Origin: Tenodera sinensis
Lineage: Eukaryota; Arthropoda; Insecta; Mantodea; Mantidae
Direction of reading: 5' to 3'
Length of the DNA: 64,000 nucleotides
NCBI GenBank assembly: GCA_030765045.1
Contig: CM060964.1
Coordinates: 142,057,868-142,121,867 of the forward strand
Shown: positions 21,876 to 33,630 of the stretch, piece after piece
Layout: each line of letters opens with the position of its first letter
How positions within the stretch are numbered: position 1 is the first letter of the stretch
Program-made: the position numbers and the translations under genes
The notes under the pieces: generated by a model
What the model was told of the DNA's origin: nothing
Seen by the model: the letters and a program-made list of their open reading frames with translations, nothing else
The model's database searches: none

Positions 21876-24800
21876 TCACGACCAACTAAAACTATCCGGA
21901 ATAAAACAGCTAGTCAAAAACGCTCTACAGTACCTAAGAAAGAGTAGCTGGCAGACCCACAGAGATACGAAGATACGAAACTGAGCTAAAAAGTGGCACT
22001 GAAGTAAAAAATGCCGCACCGTCAAAGGCTCATTACAATGAGCACGGAGCGGCGCAGCATCCGAGGATAAAAGGTGACGATGACTAAAAAGGCAGTGCCC
22101 AATATGCAATCTCGCTAAAATTACTTCCTCGCGGCGACAGGCGCCCGAGGAAGTTTTCCACGTGACAGGAAGCAGCTTCACTTCCCAAAGTTTGTTCCCC
22201 TGGGTCTCCCTCCATGCGAACCTTCATTGGGAAAAGATACCGGCGCGTAAAAAGGCGCTAAAATCATCAGCAGGAACATTAAAGCTAAAACACCTGGGAG
22301 CTAAAACTGCTGCTTTTGCAGCAGCATCGGCAGCCTCGTTTCCCTGCAGGGCTACATGTCCAGGTACACATACGAAAGAGACGCATGTGCCAGCGCTGGT
22401 GAGCGAGTGAAGACAGTCCTGGGCACGCTGCACCAGTGGATGGTATGTGTACAGCGTTCGTAGGCTCTGAAGGGCACTCAGGGAATCGGAACAAATAACA
22501 CAACTATGTAAGGCTTGCCGACGAATATATAAAAGAGCCTGGTGTATACCATAAAGCTCTGCTGTAAAAATCGAGCACTGCGATAAAAGACGAAAACTAA
22601 AACTCTGACGACCGTGAATAAAAGCACATCCTACTCCTCGTTCGTCCTTCGAACCGTCAGTGTAAATAAAATTATAGGATCCAAACTGCACTTGAATATC
22701 TAAAAAGGCAGAGCAAAGAACGGAATCTGGCGTCAACGACTTCGGCAGCGACAGCAAAGCCAGATTGACGTAGGTCTCGGAACTGAGCCATGGAGAAATG
22801 CGTGATTCCCCTTTCGGAAAGGTTGCTGGCAAAACGACGTCCAACAGCCGAAGTAGTGAACGAAATCGAACGTCAGGAGGGAGTAGAGCCTGGGAGCTTG
22901 TTGAGTATTGGCGGCCCAAAGCGTCATTAAAAACAGAGTAAAACATGGATGTTGCGGCAAACTAAAAAATCTGCAACCATAATTGCAAAGCAGCACATCG
23001 CGCTTATAAGAAAGTGGAGCTTCAGCAGATTCCGCACACAGTCTGGTTAGAGGGCTCGTTGGAAAAGCGCCAATACTCAAACGGATACCACGGTGATGAA
23101 TGGGGTCAAGCCGTTTTAAAATCGACGGCCGAGCCGACGAATACACAACAGAACCGTAGTCAAGATTCGATCGAACCAGTGAGCGGTAGAGGCATAAAGA
23201 ACGGTCCGATCAGCTCCCCATGATTTGCCACATAAAACGCGTAAAACACCAAGAGAACGTTCACACCTTGCCTTTAAATAAGAGATACGAGAAGACCAAC
23301 TGAGCTTTCGGTAAAAAATCAATCCCAAGAATTTTGTCTCGTCTGCGTAAGGAAGTGCATCTCCCCCAAGATATAGAGAAGACTGCAGAAAGGACCTATG
23401 GCGCCAGAAGTTAACGCAGGCGGTTTGCTCGGCGGAGAACTTAAAGTTATTTTCAACACTCCAAGTCAGTAGGCGGTGAAGATACAGCTGGAGACGGCGT
23501 TGCACGAAAGAAGTCCGCCGAGAACTAGGGTAAATGGCGAAGTTGTCCACGAATAGCGAAGGCGAAACGGCAGAAGAAACGCACTCCACAATGGGATTGA
23601 TTGCAATGGTAAAGAGGGTGACGCTGAGTACCGAGCCCGGCGGCATTCCGTTCTCTTGACTAAAAACACGGGGCAAAACCGAGCCCACCCGTGCCCGAAA
23701 GACTCTACCCCGCAGAATAAAAAGGAGCAGTCGACCACGAATGCCCCATGCGTGGAGGGTACGAAGAATTCCATAACTCCAGCAAGTGTCATACGCCTTC
23801 TCCAGGTCAAAAAATACAGCTACCGTTTGACTCCTCCTCAAAAAACCGTCCATGATGTGCGTGGATAACGATACTAAGTGGTCGACGGTTGAACGAAATC
23901 GACGAAAACCGCATTGAACGTTGGACAGCAGGTGGTGAGATTCAAGCCACCACGTCAATCACCCGTTGATCATTCGCTCAATCACCTTGCACATGACACT
24001 GGTGAGGGAGATCGGACGATAACTGGAAGGTAGATGGGGATCCTTACCAGGTTTTAGAACGGAGACGATGGTGGCTTCGCGCCAAGCGGATGGAAAACTA
24101 GAAGTACGCCAGATATGATTATAAACCTGCAAGAGGAAGAGTTTGCCAGTCAAAGATAAGTGTTGCAGCATTGTAATGTGAACTCCAATCGGCACAGGTG
24201 CGGAGGGTCGCGAAGAGGCCAGGACCCGCTCCAGTTCCGGCATGGTGAAGAAGGCATTGTAACACTCGCGATTTAAAGAGTAAAAAGAGACTTCCTGCGA
24301 CTCAGCCCGGTTCTTAATAGGCAAAAAGTCCGAGTGCTAGTGAGGTGAGCTGGAAACACCAGCAAAGGCGCAACCCAGAGCATCAGCGACAGCTCTAGGG
24401 CAGATAATGGTGCCTTTGTCGGTCCAAAGACCAGGCGTTGTAAAACGCGGAACTTTGCCGGCCACACGACGAAGCTTGTCCCAAACAACAGTCGATGGGG
24501 GGTCAAGTGATTAACGGACTGTACAAAGAGGTGCCAGGATCCCTCTTACTGATCCGTATAATGCGATGTATAATAGCGCGTAACCGTTTGAAGGTAACCA
24601 GGTTATCAAGGGTAGGGCGGCGCCTAAACAGCCTTAGTGCTGCCCTCCGTGCACGAATTGCCGCCCGGCACTCATCAGACCACCACCGGACAGGCAAACG
24701 TCACGGTTGCGCAGACGACCGAGAGATAGCGCTTTCGGCAGCAGAAATGATCACGGAGGTAACGTGATCCAGCATCAGGTCAACTTCTCCAAGCAGGCTC

Positions 24801-25546
24801 TCGTCGAAAACGGCTAAAGCAGTATAAAGGTGCCAGTTCGCGTTCTGAATCTGCCAGGTTGGTACACGTGACAATGGTACATTATGTGACAGTAAGCTTA
24901 AAGGCAGGGAAAATGATCACTCGAGAAGGTGTCAGAAACGACGTTCCACTCAAGCCGGTGTGCAAGCTGTGCAGAGCAGACGGATAAGTCCAGGTGAGAG
25001 AGAGTACCAGTCGAGTCAGAGAGGAAAGTAGGTTCACCAGTACTAAGAAGTATAAGCTGTTCCTGAGCAAAAAATTCGGCAAGATGGCCCCCCCCCCCTG
25101 GCACATGCCCGAGGCGATCCCCAGAGAGGGTGGTGGGCGTCAAAATCACCCAATAAAAGGTAGGGCACTGGGAGCTGGGATACGAGATCAGAGAGCTCCG
25201 CAAGGGCAACGGATGAACAAGGGGGCAGATAGACGAAACACAGTGTGAAAGTGAAACCAGTGAGATGAAGGGTGACAGCAATAGCTTGCAACGCCCTGGT
25301 GAGCATTGCAGGCTGGTAAAAAACGTCGATGTGAATCAGGATCATGACACCTCCATATGCAGGAGTACCAGGTTCCGTTGGGAGATCGAATCGCACCGGA
25401 AAGAAACCAGGAACGGTGAAAGGATCCTGCGGGTGAAGTTTGGTCTCATGCAAGCACAATATACTGGGTGACACTGATCGAGTGAGCAGCTCCAGTTCGG
25501 CCTTATGTGCACGTACGCCACGTGTATTCCACTGTAGAAGGGACAT
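21876..25546 (-). pseudogene. LINE ORF2: endonuclease, reverse transcriptase, RNase H (broken)
   Basis: Domains follow each other along the minus strand in several frames. Endonuclease (25546-25043): LLQWNTRGVRAHKAELELL, HETKLHPQD, LLGDFDAHHPLWGS. Reverse transcriptase (24324-23116): YRPISLTSVMCKVIERMING, NVQCGFRRFRSTVDHL, FFDLEKAYDTCW, then the catalytic site as LFVDNFAIY instead of the usual YVDD. RNase H (about 22720-22270): YTDGS, TAELYG, CSDSLSALQS, GNEAADAAAK. The tail ends with REEVILARLHIGHC and a Cys/His cluster (21876-22181). At least three frameshifts separate these blocks. The FVDN substitution alone should abolish polymerase activity. Confidence 0.85.
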
Positions 25547-25805
25547 CCTGAAGCAAATGGGAGAAGCTTTCGTCTATGTTCACTTGACCGGCAGCTGTAA
25601 TTTCAACTTGCTTTTTTGGTTGCGCGTAGGGCTGCGACTTTTTGGAGCAGATGGTTCATGCTCCATAGGCTCCTCAGGAAGAGGGCAGGGTCAACAGATA
25701 TTGGAGACAGAGCTACATAACGGTTGCCTAGCGACACGGGTGGAGGAGAATCCCGCTCCTTGAGACTACGGCCTCTGGCATCCTGAGAGAGGGATCGTCT
25801 AGGAC

Positions 25806-27817
25806 CGGGGTCTCCAAACTACGGCCGGCGGGCCAAACCCGGCCCGCCAGTGTCTTCAATCCGGCCCGCGACAGTGGAAGACTTATGAAATTCCAACAAA
25901 GATGAGCTTTGATATGTGTTCTTAATTATATCACTGCATTGTAAATCAGTGATTTCCATTTGAAGTTCCGGGGCTTGGGTTTCAATGTCAGTATCAAAAG
26001 GATTTTGAAAAATCTTAATTTCATTCGCAATATCATCTAAGTTCTGAGAAACGTGTACAAAATTTATCTTCAAAGCACCTAAAGCGTCGATTGCAAAATG
26101 GACAGGCAACTCAGCCTCAGTAGTGTGACTGAATATTTCACACGTTTTAAAATGTGTGAAACATTTTTTCCGTGACTGTGATTGAAACAGTATTATTTTC
26201 TGCCGAAACGATTTGATATTAGTGTATAAATCAGGGAGAAGCTGGTTTACTCCTTGCAATCTTAAATTCAGTTCGTTCATATGTTTTGTCAAATCTACAC
26301 AGAATGCTAACTTCCACAGCCATTCACTATTTTGTAATTCAGTAAGAGGGCAAGGCTTTCCATTAAAAAAAAAAGTCGATCTCTGTACATAGCTCAAAAA
26401 AGCGCTGAAAAACGTTTCCGCAACTAAGTCACCGTAGGTACGACAGTATGATATTGTCAGTCATTTTCTCCAATCTCTTGAATAAACTTGCGGAATTGTC
26501 GGTGATTCAGCCCAGTGGATCTCATGAAATTAACAACTGATATGACTGGTTTTATAACATCAGACATATTCAAACTTTTCCACACAAGGAATTGCTGATG
26601 AATGATACAATGTAAGACTAATTGTTTTGAACCATCGTCATTTTCTACAGCCTTTGACACAAGTGCAATCACTCCTTTATTTTTACCACACATGTTTTTG
26701 CCTCCATCAGTTGTAATAGATTTCAAGTTTTTCTATCGAAGGTTCTTAGTATTAATGGCATTTTCAACACCCTTAAAATTATCTTCCCCAGCAGTCGTGC
26801 CGTGAATACTATCAGTATCAAGAAGTTCTTCATAGTAGTATCTGTCTCATCCGTTGACTCATCCAAGGCCAGAGAAAACCACTCAATATGTCCATTTTTG
26901 TCACATAGTTGACATGGTAATACATTTTCTGCGATGTCTTGTACCCTCCGAGCCACGGTGTTTGCTGACAAACTGACAGTTTTAAATAAATTTACCTGTT
27001 CGGGACAAATTTCTTCGGCGGCTGCAATTACGCATTCTTTGATCATTTCTCCATCGGTGAATGGTTTTCCAGGTCTTGCAATTTCAAGAGCCACATGAGT
27101 TGCAGCCTCTTGTTCAGTGTTGACTTTCGCTAAGAAGAAGGATTGCTGCGATTTCAATCCGCGCTTCAAAGTTTCAAATTTTACTGTCCGCAAACTTCCT
27201 GTATATTTTGAGTAATTTTGCAAGTGTTTCATTTCATAATGACGTTTAATGTTATATTCTTTGAAAACGGCTATGGTTTCATTGTAAATCAAACACAGCG
27301 CCTTATTACACAACTCAATCACGAAATACTGATAGTTCCATTGATCTTTGAATGTTCTGCATTCACTATGTACTTTTCTCTTCTTTTCTAGTAAATCACA
27401 CACAAAAACAAGTCAAATCAAAATAGTGTTAAGTATGGGCGCTGGTCGGTTCGAAAATGTCTTTTAAACGGGTTTACACACTACGTGTACTTTATTTCAC
27501 GATAGTTTCGCTTCCTTCGCCTTCCCAAGGCAGACTGACTGGGGGATCTCGCTGCCAGCTGCTAGCCATCTCGAAGTGAGTGGAATACACCACAAAGTAC
27601 TACTAGCACCATTTGTTAGCGATAGAGGGTTCTACCACTACCTATTTCCACTTTTGCAACTAGATGTCGTGAAGTGTCACGGTCGTAACAATAATACACA
27701 ATTTGACTTGTCTAGAAATTACAGATAATGACAGGAAAAATTAAAACGGCTCTGGCCCTCGTAAATTTCTGGAGTAATCAATACGGCCCTAAGGCTGGAA
27801 AGTTTGGAGACCCCTGG
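25806..27817 (-). mobile_element. hAT transposon (GTF2IRD2/ZBED-like transposase), with target duplication
   Basis: Terminal inverted repeats: cggggtctccaaact at the left, and ccaggggtctccaaact read inward from the right. Flanks are tctaggac (25798-25805) and tctaggag (27818-27825), an 8-bp duplication with one mismatch, as expected for hAT. The host sequence is LINE ORF1. Transposase pieces are on the minus strand in three frames: 27403-26723 with a zinc-finger-like Cys/His stretch (ALCLIY...KRHYEMKHL) and ALDESTDETDT; 26726-26457 (ITTDGGKNMCG, LHCIIHQQ); and 26397-25819 (C-terminal part). Stops and frameshifts between pieces show inactivity. Confidence 0.9.
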
Positions 27818-27931
27818 TCTAGGAGGTGAAGGAGAAGTGGTCGTGAAGGCACACTTTCCGCTGGAAGAGGTACTTGCGTCTTTTAGAAAATCGGTGCGCT
27901 TTGGTTGGACTTACGAGTTTCACTATAGGGA

Positions 27932-30480
27932 GCACGAAATAAGAAGGCACATGAGTAGCTCCAATCCCTACTCAGCTATGGAGCGCTGTTGCCGGCTCAT
28001 ATCGCTATGCGAAAGAAAGAGAGGGCAGATATGCACGTGAGCGTTACCGGTAGACAGCAGCGAGGATGGTGAAAGATTGCAAGGTGCACATTTAAAACCT
28101 GTCATAACAATTTCAATCTCTTTAAAATGAGACAATAGGTTCTAATCGTGTAATTTGCTTCAAATATAAATTCCTCACCTAAGCAGATAATTTTCATTTG
28201 CATCTAATGTTTCAACGGAGTTCATATCTTTCAATAAATAAGTGATAAAACATTACAATGTTGAGTTTTTAAATTTTTTATTATATCCGATTCTCTAGGA
28301 ACGTTTTCGTGTACATATTTTTGTTATCGGAGTGAAAATGAGAGAGTTACGTGACGATTTAAATAAATCTAAACGGATGTCGTAGTTGCGCAATTTGAGG
28401 CATTTTCTGATAGGTATTTCTCATATTTTCCTCAATTTTTCTAAGTGTCTATACAGAGTTTCTGCACATATGTTAATCAGTTTCTATATTAGGTATTCTA
28501 AGTGAAAATCTACATAATTAAGCAACAAATGCCGAAGCACAATTTCAAGCCACATTTTATGAGTAATATTCCAATGTGACCTTCTCGGTTGTGTATTTTA
28601 GAAATTTCAGCACTTAAAATGTTCCTTACGATGCAATTTGTAAGTTAATAGAGCGAAGCTCCGGAAATAGTTTCCCCAATATCTGCCAACCAGAATTTGC
28701 AATGCGGTTATTAATATCAGGCAAGTATGTTAGGCTAACATCTCATCAAGGTTTATATTATATTACATATAGCAAAAGCGGAAACTCGCCAATGAACAAA
28801 ATATTTTTTAAACCAGCTGTGTGAAGACTATTTTTAGCAAACTTATTTTATAGCTCAGTAAGAAACATCAATATGCAGTGTTGATTAAAAATTGTGAACA
28901 TTGTATCGCAAAGAGAATTTGCCATAAAATAGCTTACATTTTTGGTTTAAAACACGTAATCCAGGAATGACTTAACATGCCGTATTTTATCGCATAAGCT
29001 CCCCCCCCCCCCCCTCGCATATTTCCCTCCCCTGTGATTTTTCATCACTAAAAAATATTTACCTATTAAACATAGCATAATTCCCTCTCCTGGTTCGTTC
29101 TTATTGGAGCGGCCTTCAAATGACTTGATAATGGACAACAATCGACGCAGCGCTTGCCACATAAATACTCGTATAGCCATTGTCATAACGTATCGTAAAA
29201 TTCAAATGTTAAGTTACACACGTGTTTGTTTCTAAGTAAATTTCTTACAAGTCGTCATATTGTTAAAAAGAGTTTTAAAAAAACTGGTATTTCTGGTGCC
29301 ATTAATAATTCTGATGACATGTTGTGGAATAGTGAAAATGAAGATGTGTTATCTGAGCCAGATATAAATGAAAAAAGTGATGATAGTGGCGGAAGTGAGA
29401 CCGCAGAATAGTCAGAGAAAAGAAACAATGAAACAATACATTGTAGACCCAATGAAACCGTGGTATGTATGCCAATCATTCATATTTTACTGTATACCTA
29501 TATAACTTTTACACAATACTACATGGTTTCCCTTCCTTTCTGAATTCCTAGAAGAACCACTCGCATAATTCCCTCCCCAGTGTTTTCAAGCAAATTATTC
29601 CAGAAAAAAAAGCGGGGGGGGGGGGGGGGGATTACGCGATAAAATACGGTATATGCACCAAGCTTTGAAGCCCACTTCTTTATACAGATTCAGCAGTACA
29701 TCTTTCTAAAAGTCGTTCAGATTCGAAATCCGTTTTTCTGTCTTATGGTGTTTTCTGGGGGATATAAACAGAAGTGGTTATTTTACCTTGTTGCACTACG
29801 CGCGACAATGAATGTTCACTTACATTGTATGCTTTAGCTGTTAGCGCCCGGCTCTGTTTAATACAATGTTCGCACGCACTTCTACTGAGGACAATTCTTT
29901 TAGAAAAGTGTAAACACTGAAAATAATAGCCCGCGCATCTAATTGCAATACTTTTCCTTTCGATTTACTTGTCTGTAAGCCGCTTGTACCGGATTTTGTT
30001 AATGCCATATTTCTTAGCAACAAAACGAGTTACAGTAATTATAAGACACAGGTAACACTGTGACACTATGTCAGACATGGAACACGCATACGAATAAACT
30101 AGATTCCTTTTCCTTTCCTGCAGACATCTCACTGCTTGAGAAGAAAGATAGTTGAGACGATAAATAAACAATCATGATGCAAAGCAAGTGTCGTTTGCTA
30201 TCGCTGAGCGCAGCGTTTCTTCAATCACTCATATCTTGGGCTACAGACCACCTAAAATTTTGCTTCTTGGACAGTCAGCTTCAACATTTCTAGCTCTTTG
30301 CAATGGAATTCTTTGTAATAATGAGCCGTTGCTGGATTTGATGAGCGCAAAGAGAAAAGTGAAAAGCAAATATTGCGCTACACAGCCCGTGACCGAACTG
30401 GGCAACGTCGCCTCTCTAGGATTGGCTACTTGCTCTCACACACCTTCTAGCTCCGCCTCATGTGCCTTCTTATTCCGTAC
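27932..30480. mobile_element. Non-coding TIR element inserted in LINE ORF1
   Basis: The left end gaaataagaaggcacatgag (27936 inward) matches the right end read inward from about 30476, ggaataagaaggcacatgag. That is an inverted repeat of about 18-20 bp. Flanking GCAC (27932-27935) and GTAC (30477-30480) could be an imperfect 4-bp duplication. Excising the segment restores the LINE reading frame (ITTIGRT then PYSETRK). No transposase was recognised inside, apart from the nested pogo-like element at 28979-29650. The superfamily is unknown. Confidence 0.65.
28979..29650 (+). mobile_element. Pogo-like miniature element nested in the TIR element
   Basis: The left end gccgtattttatcgcataag and the right end read inward, accgtattttatcgcgtaat, form an inverted repeat of about 20 bp. 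Each is followed inward by a homopolymer, C-run at about 29000-29013 and G-run at about 29614-29630 on the plus strand. Inside, 29250-29411 encodes KKSFKKTGISGAINNSDDML, which resembles the C-terminal end of pogo/Tigger-type transposases. TA at the right flank fits the TA target of that superfamily. Internal deletion has left only the 3' part of the gene. Confidence 0.75.
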
Positions 30481-32005
30481 GGCCTATAGTAGTAATAGGA
30501 GGACTTGGAGCAGGTGGCAGCAGAAGCTGGTACGAAAACACGAGGCAGAGCAACCGTAGTGGTGGCAACAGGGCAAGTTTGACTGCCCATGTTCCACTTT
30601 GGCACTGAGGTTGAAACGATTGAGCTAAATGTGCCAAACCGAAGGAGAGAAGGCTGGCGAGCAAGGTGACGTTTGCGGGCTTCAAAGAAAGAGAGCTTCT
30701 CCTTCACCCGCAGCTTTTGAATGGCCTTCTCGTCCTGGTAACGAGGGCAGTCGCGGGAAGTTGCTGGATGTGTACCTCGAATGTGTATACAGTTCGGTGC
30801 AGATGGACAGGCTCCATCGTGAGCATCCTTACCACAGTTAACACACACAGCAACGGAGGTCTTACACGAGGTCTTAGTGTGCCCATAGCGTTGACATTGG
30901 AAGCAACGCATAGGGCGCGGGATATACGGGCGAACCGGGATAACTTCATAACCTGCTAAATCTTCTCAGGCAGGTCGAGTCGGTCAAAAGTTAGAAATAG
31001 CATGCGAGTAGCCACCTGGACTCCGTCACGCTTCGCATGCACACGGTAAACCTCCGTTACACCTTGGTCTGACAAGTACCCTTGGATCTCCTCCTCCGGC
31101 ATATCATCCAACAGAAAGGTGGTGATGACGCCCTTGGAGGAGTTTAAGCTCCGGTGTTTCTCCACACGGATAGGGTATCCGTGCAGGAGTTTGACCTTTA
31201 ATAATTTGTCGAACTGTGTGGCTGTGTAGCTCTCAATAAGAAGAGATCCTGATCTCAAACGGGTACAGGATTTCACGGGGCCGTCTATTTTGTCGAGACC
31301 CGATTGAATAACGAAAGGGTTGACTTTCGTAAACGACTGACCCTCTTCTGATCTATGAATTACCAGGTAACGAGCATAGAATGCTGCGTATACCTCTTTC
31401 CCTTCTTGAATTGGCGTTTACGTTTAGGTGTATCGTGTGCCATAAGAAAAGGCTATAAATTTCATCCCCCAGCGCTCCCCACCCACCACGGAGCCCAAGG
31501 AGGGGCCATCCCACTGGGATGACAGGGCTACACAGGGGATATAGTGGGCTCGCCGTCCCACTCACCCTGGAGTTCAGTGCAATACCTAATCCTGGCGGAT
31601 TGACTAGGGTTGTGTTAGCCCCTAGCCTCCCGTTTAGGTGAAGTAGAAACCAAAGCGGTGTATTGGAAATGCGCACCCTCCCCGGATTCAGAAAAAAAAA
31701 AAAACTGTCCCAGGCTCAGATACGCACCCCTCAACCACCAGGATAATCCTTTCCACCGACACAGGTCTGCACGCACGGCCTACGCGTGGGTGAGATTTGA
31801 CTGACTCCCTCACCACGAAGAGGAGTCCACATCAAGGGAGTCGGATGGCTCAGGGCCCCGGGTGTGCCAAACCCATACCTACCATAATAGGACCCCCTGG
31901 GGGAAATAAATGAGAGTTGTACAGTTTTATGAGCCTGAGCAGTTACTCCCACCAGTTCCTCAGAGGCTTCTCTAGCATAGCAAAGCACCTCACTCATCTA
32001 ACAGG

Positions 32006-32925
32006 AACACTGCACTTAAATGTGGATGGAAGAGGCTGAGGTTCCAAGCGCTTAAGTTGATACTCTACAGTGTGCCTGTTTTAGGTTTCCCAAAGCCGGA
32101 TGGCAATTTCATCGTGGACACAGATGCCAGCAACAATGATATAGGAGGCATACTATCCCAGGTCTAGGATGACCAAGAGCAAGTAATATACTTAGCAAGA
32201 TGCTTTTCAAGGCCAAAAATAATACTGCATTACCCGGGGTAAGTTTCTAGCAGTAGTGAAGGTGCTGGAACATTTCCATAAGTAGCTATACTGTAGGCCA
32301 ATCTACCTGAGGATTCACCCGCCTTCACTTGGCTGTTGAGCTTCAAGAACCTAGAGGGCCAGACAGCCCTTTAGGTCCTGAGGTTCCATGAGTACATCAC
32401 TTCCAAACATCGGAGGTGAAGGAGATACTCCAATGCGTATGCCATGTGAAAGCCCTGCCCGGAGGAGTGCAGCCACTGCACTAAAGTAAAGGAGAAGGAG
32501 CCTGCCACAGCTATCTGTGTGGTTTTGGCGGTACTTGTAGATTGATGGGATAGTCTGGACCTCATGAGAGAGTAGCTGTTAGACACTGTCACAGATGTGC
32601 AGGAAGGACTAGGCCAAGATTGGAGGACATCGCACTTAGCAATAGTGAGTTTAAGTCCTGTTGCACCAAATGGAACTCACTGAAGACCAAGGATGGTGTG
32701 TAATACAGAAATAGGGTATCACCTGCTGACTGGAAGACACAGAGAGAGCAGCTGATGCTTCCTCGGCGTAAGGTTGCAGAAGTCTGGAGGAAGTACATGC
32801 AGGTGCCTCGGAAGGGCACCTTGGATCCAACAGAAAAATTGAAAAGCTCTGGCAGAGATACTACTGGTTGAGGCTGCAGGCAGATTCTAAGAGTGAGTGA
32901 GTGTGTCAGGTTTAAGAGGCTGTCG
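32006..32925 (+). mobile_element. Ty3/gypsy-like element, 3' part (RNase H to start of integrase)
   Basis: Continuation of the gypsy element split by the LINE. The plus strand reads FQALKLILYSVPVLGFPKPD, NFIVDTDASNNDIGGILSQ (RNase H active-site aspartates), a TAG, DDQEQVIYLARCFSRPK, then LTWLLSFKNLEGQ, RFHEYITSKHRR and, near 32770-32880, VWRKYMQVPRKGTLDP and QRYYWLRLQ, the start of an integrase N-terminus. Several stops and shifts occur and nothing is recognisable after about 32925. The fragment confirms that the LINE landed inside pol. Confidence 0.8.
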
Positions 32926-33629
32926 ACAACTAGATTCTAAGAGGTGGTGCTGTCAATGTCATGTTTATGCTTCTTTTTTTTTTTTTTGCTTCTATTTTTT
33001 GTAGATACAGTAGTAATATCAAGCTGCAACAATCTTATATTGAACAGGAAGAAAGATAAATAGCCTGTGTCTTAAAATGAAAAAAGATTTTAAAAAATAA
33101 CAGTAGATATTTAGCTGCATAATGTACAAGTTTAGAAATGATAAATGAGCTTGAATTTTTTAGCTTCTATAATGTTTGGGAGCAGAAGAAAAAGGAGGGG
33201 GGAGCAGCAGTTAAAATTATCTGCCCAGAGCACTATATAGCTACTTGAAATTGGGGCCTGGCAAGCACTCACTTATACGCGCACACACATGCATACAAAT
33301 TGTCTCTTTTTAATATTTCAATATCCAACATTGCTCATTCCTTGCAACAAAATTACTTATAGGAAGTTTATTGTATTTTGTAGTTAAGTGCAGATTTCAT
33401 AAGGTGAAGCATGACGTTCAATTGAATAACAAGTTTTATTCATTGAATGATTAAAAGTCTGGGTTCTTGATATATAACAATACATTGGGGGTTCATAAAA
33501 CAGGGACTTTATTGTATTATTTTCAATGTTATGCCTGTTTTCAATGTATTAGTCAATAAAAACATAAGTATTTTCAACAGAGAAAATGAGAAATGTTGAT
33601 CATTGTTAACCTACACACTAAATGACTAA
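32926..33629. other. PDE11 intron sequence, no other feature
   Basis: AT-rich, with a T-run at about 32973-32987. No coding or terminal repeat was recognised. Confidence 0.45.
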
Positions 33630-33630
33630 T

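Larger units (their letters stand above)
25547..31443 (-). pseudogene. LINE ORF1 (gag-like, CCHC zinc knuckles), split by two transposons
   Basis: Begins at ATG 31443 (MAHDTPKRKRQFKK). A one-base shift near 31408 moves the protein into the frame reading VYAAFYARYLVIHRSEEGQS, PFVIQSGLDKIDGPVKSC and LLKVKLLHGYPIRVEKHR. Zinc knuckles follow (RCFQCQRYGHTKTSC, CVNCGKDAH) at about 30910-30800. The coding stops at about 30480 where a TIR element is inserted. It resumes at 27935 (PYSETRKSNQSAP) to 27818, stops at the hAT, and resumes at 25805 (SLKERDSPPPVSLGNRYVAL). In LINEs ORF1 binds the element RNA. The pieces join in a consistent frame once the inserts are removed. Confidence 0.8.
21664..32005 (-). 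mobile_element. RNase H-bearing LINE (I/R1/LOA type), nearly full length but interrupted
   Basis: Minus-strand LINE read from a 5' untranslated region (about 32005-31444) through ORF1 to ORF2, ending in a (GCN)n-like trinucleotide tail at 21664-21700. ORF1 starts at the ATG at 31443 (MAHDTPKRKRQFKK). ORF2 holds an endonuclease, reverse transcriptase, RNase H and Cys/His tail. Two later insertions, a hAT at 25806-27817 and a TIR element at about 27936-30476, split ORF1. Removing them leaves about 5.8 kb, a normal LINE length. The copy is inserted in the plus-strand gypsy element. Frameshifts and a mutated catalytic motif show it is dead. Exact insertion borders and target duplication were not resolved. 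Confidence 0.85.

Noticed and set aside
30188..30559. 123-codon plus-strand frame as a host gene
   Set aside because: Its right half is antisense to LINE ORF1 and its left half lies in the TIR element; no conserved protein features.
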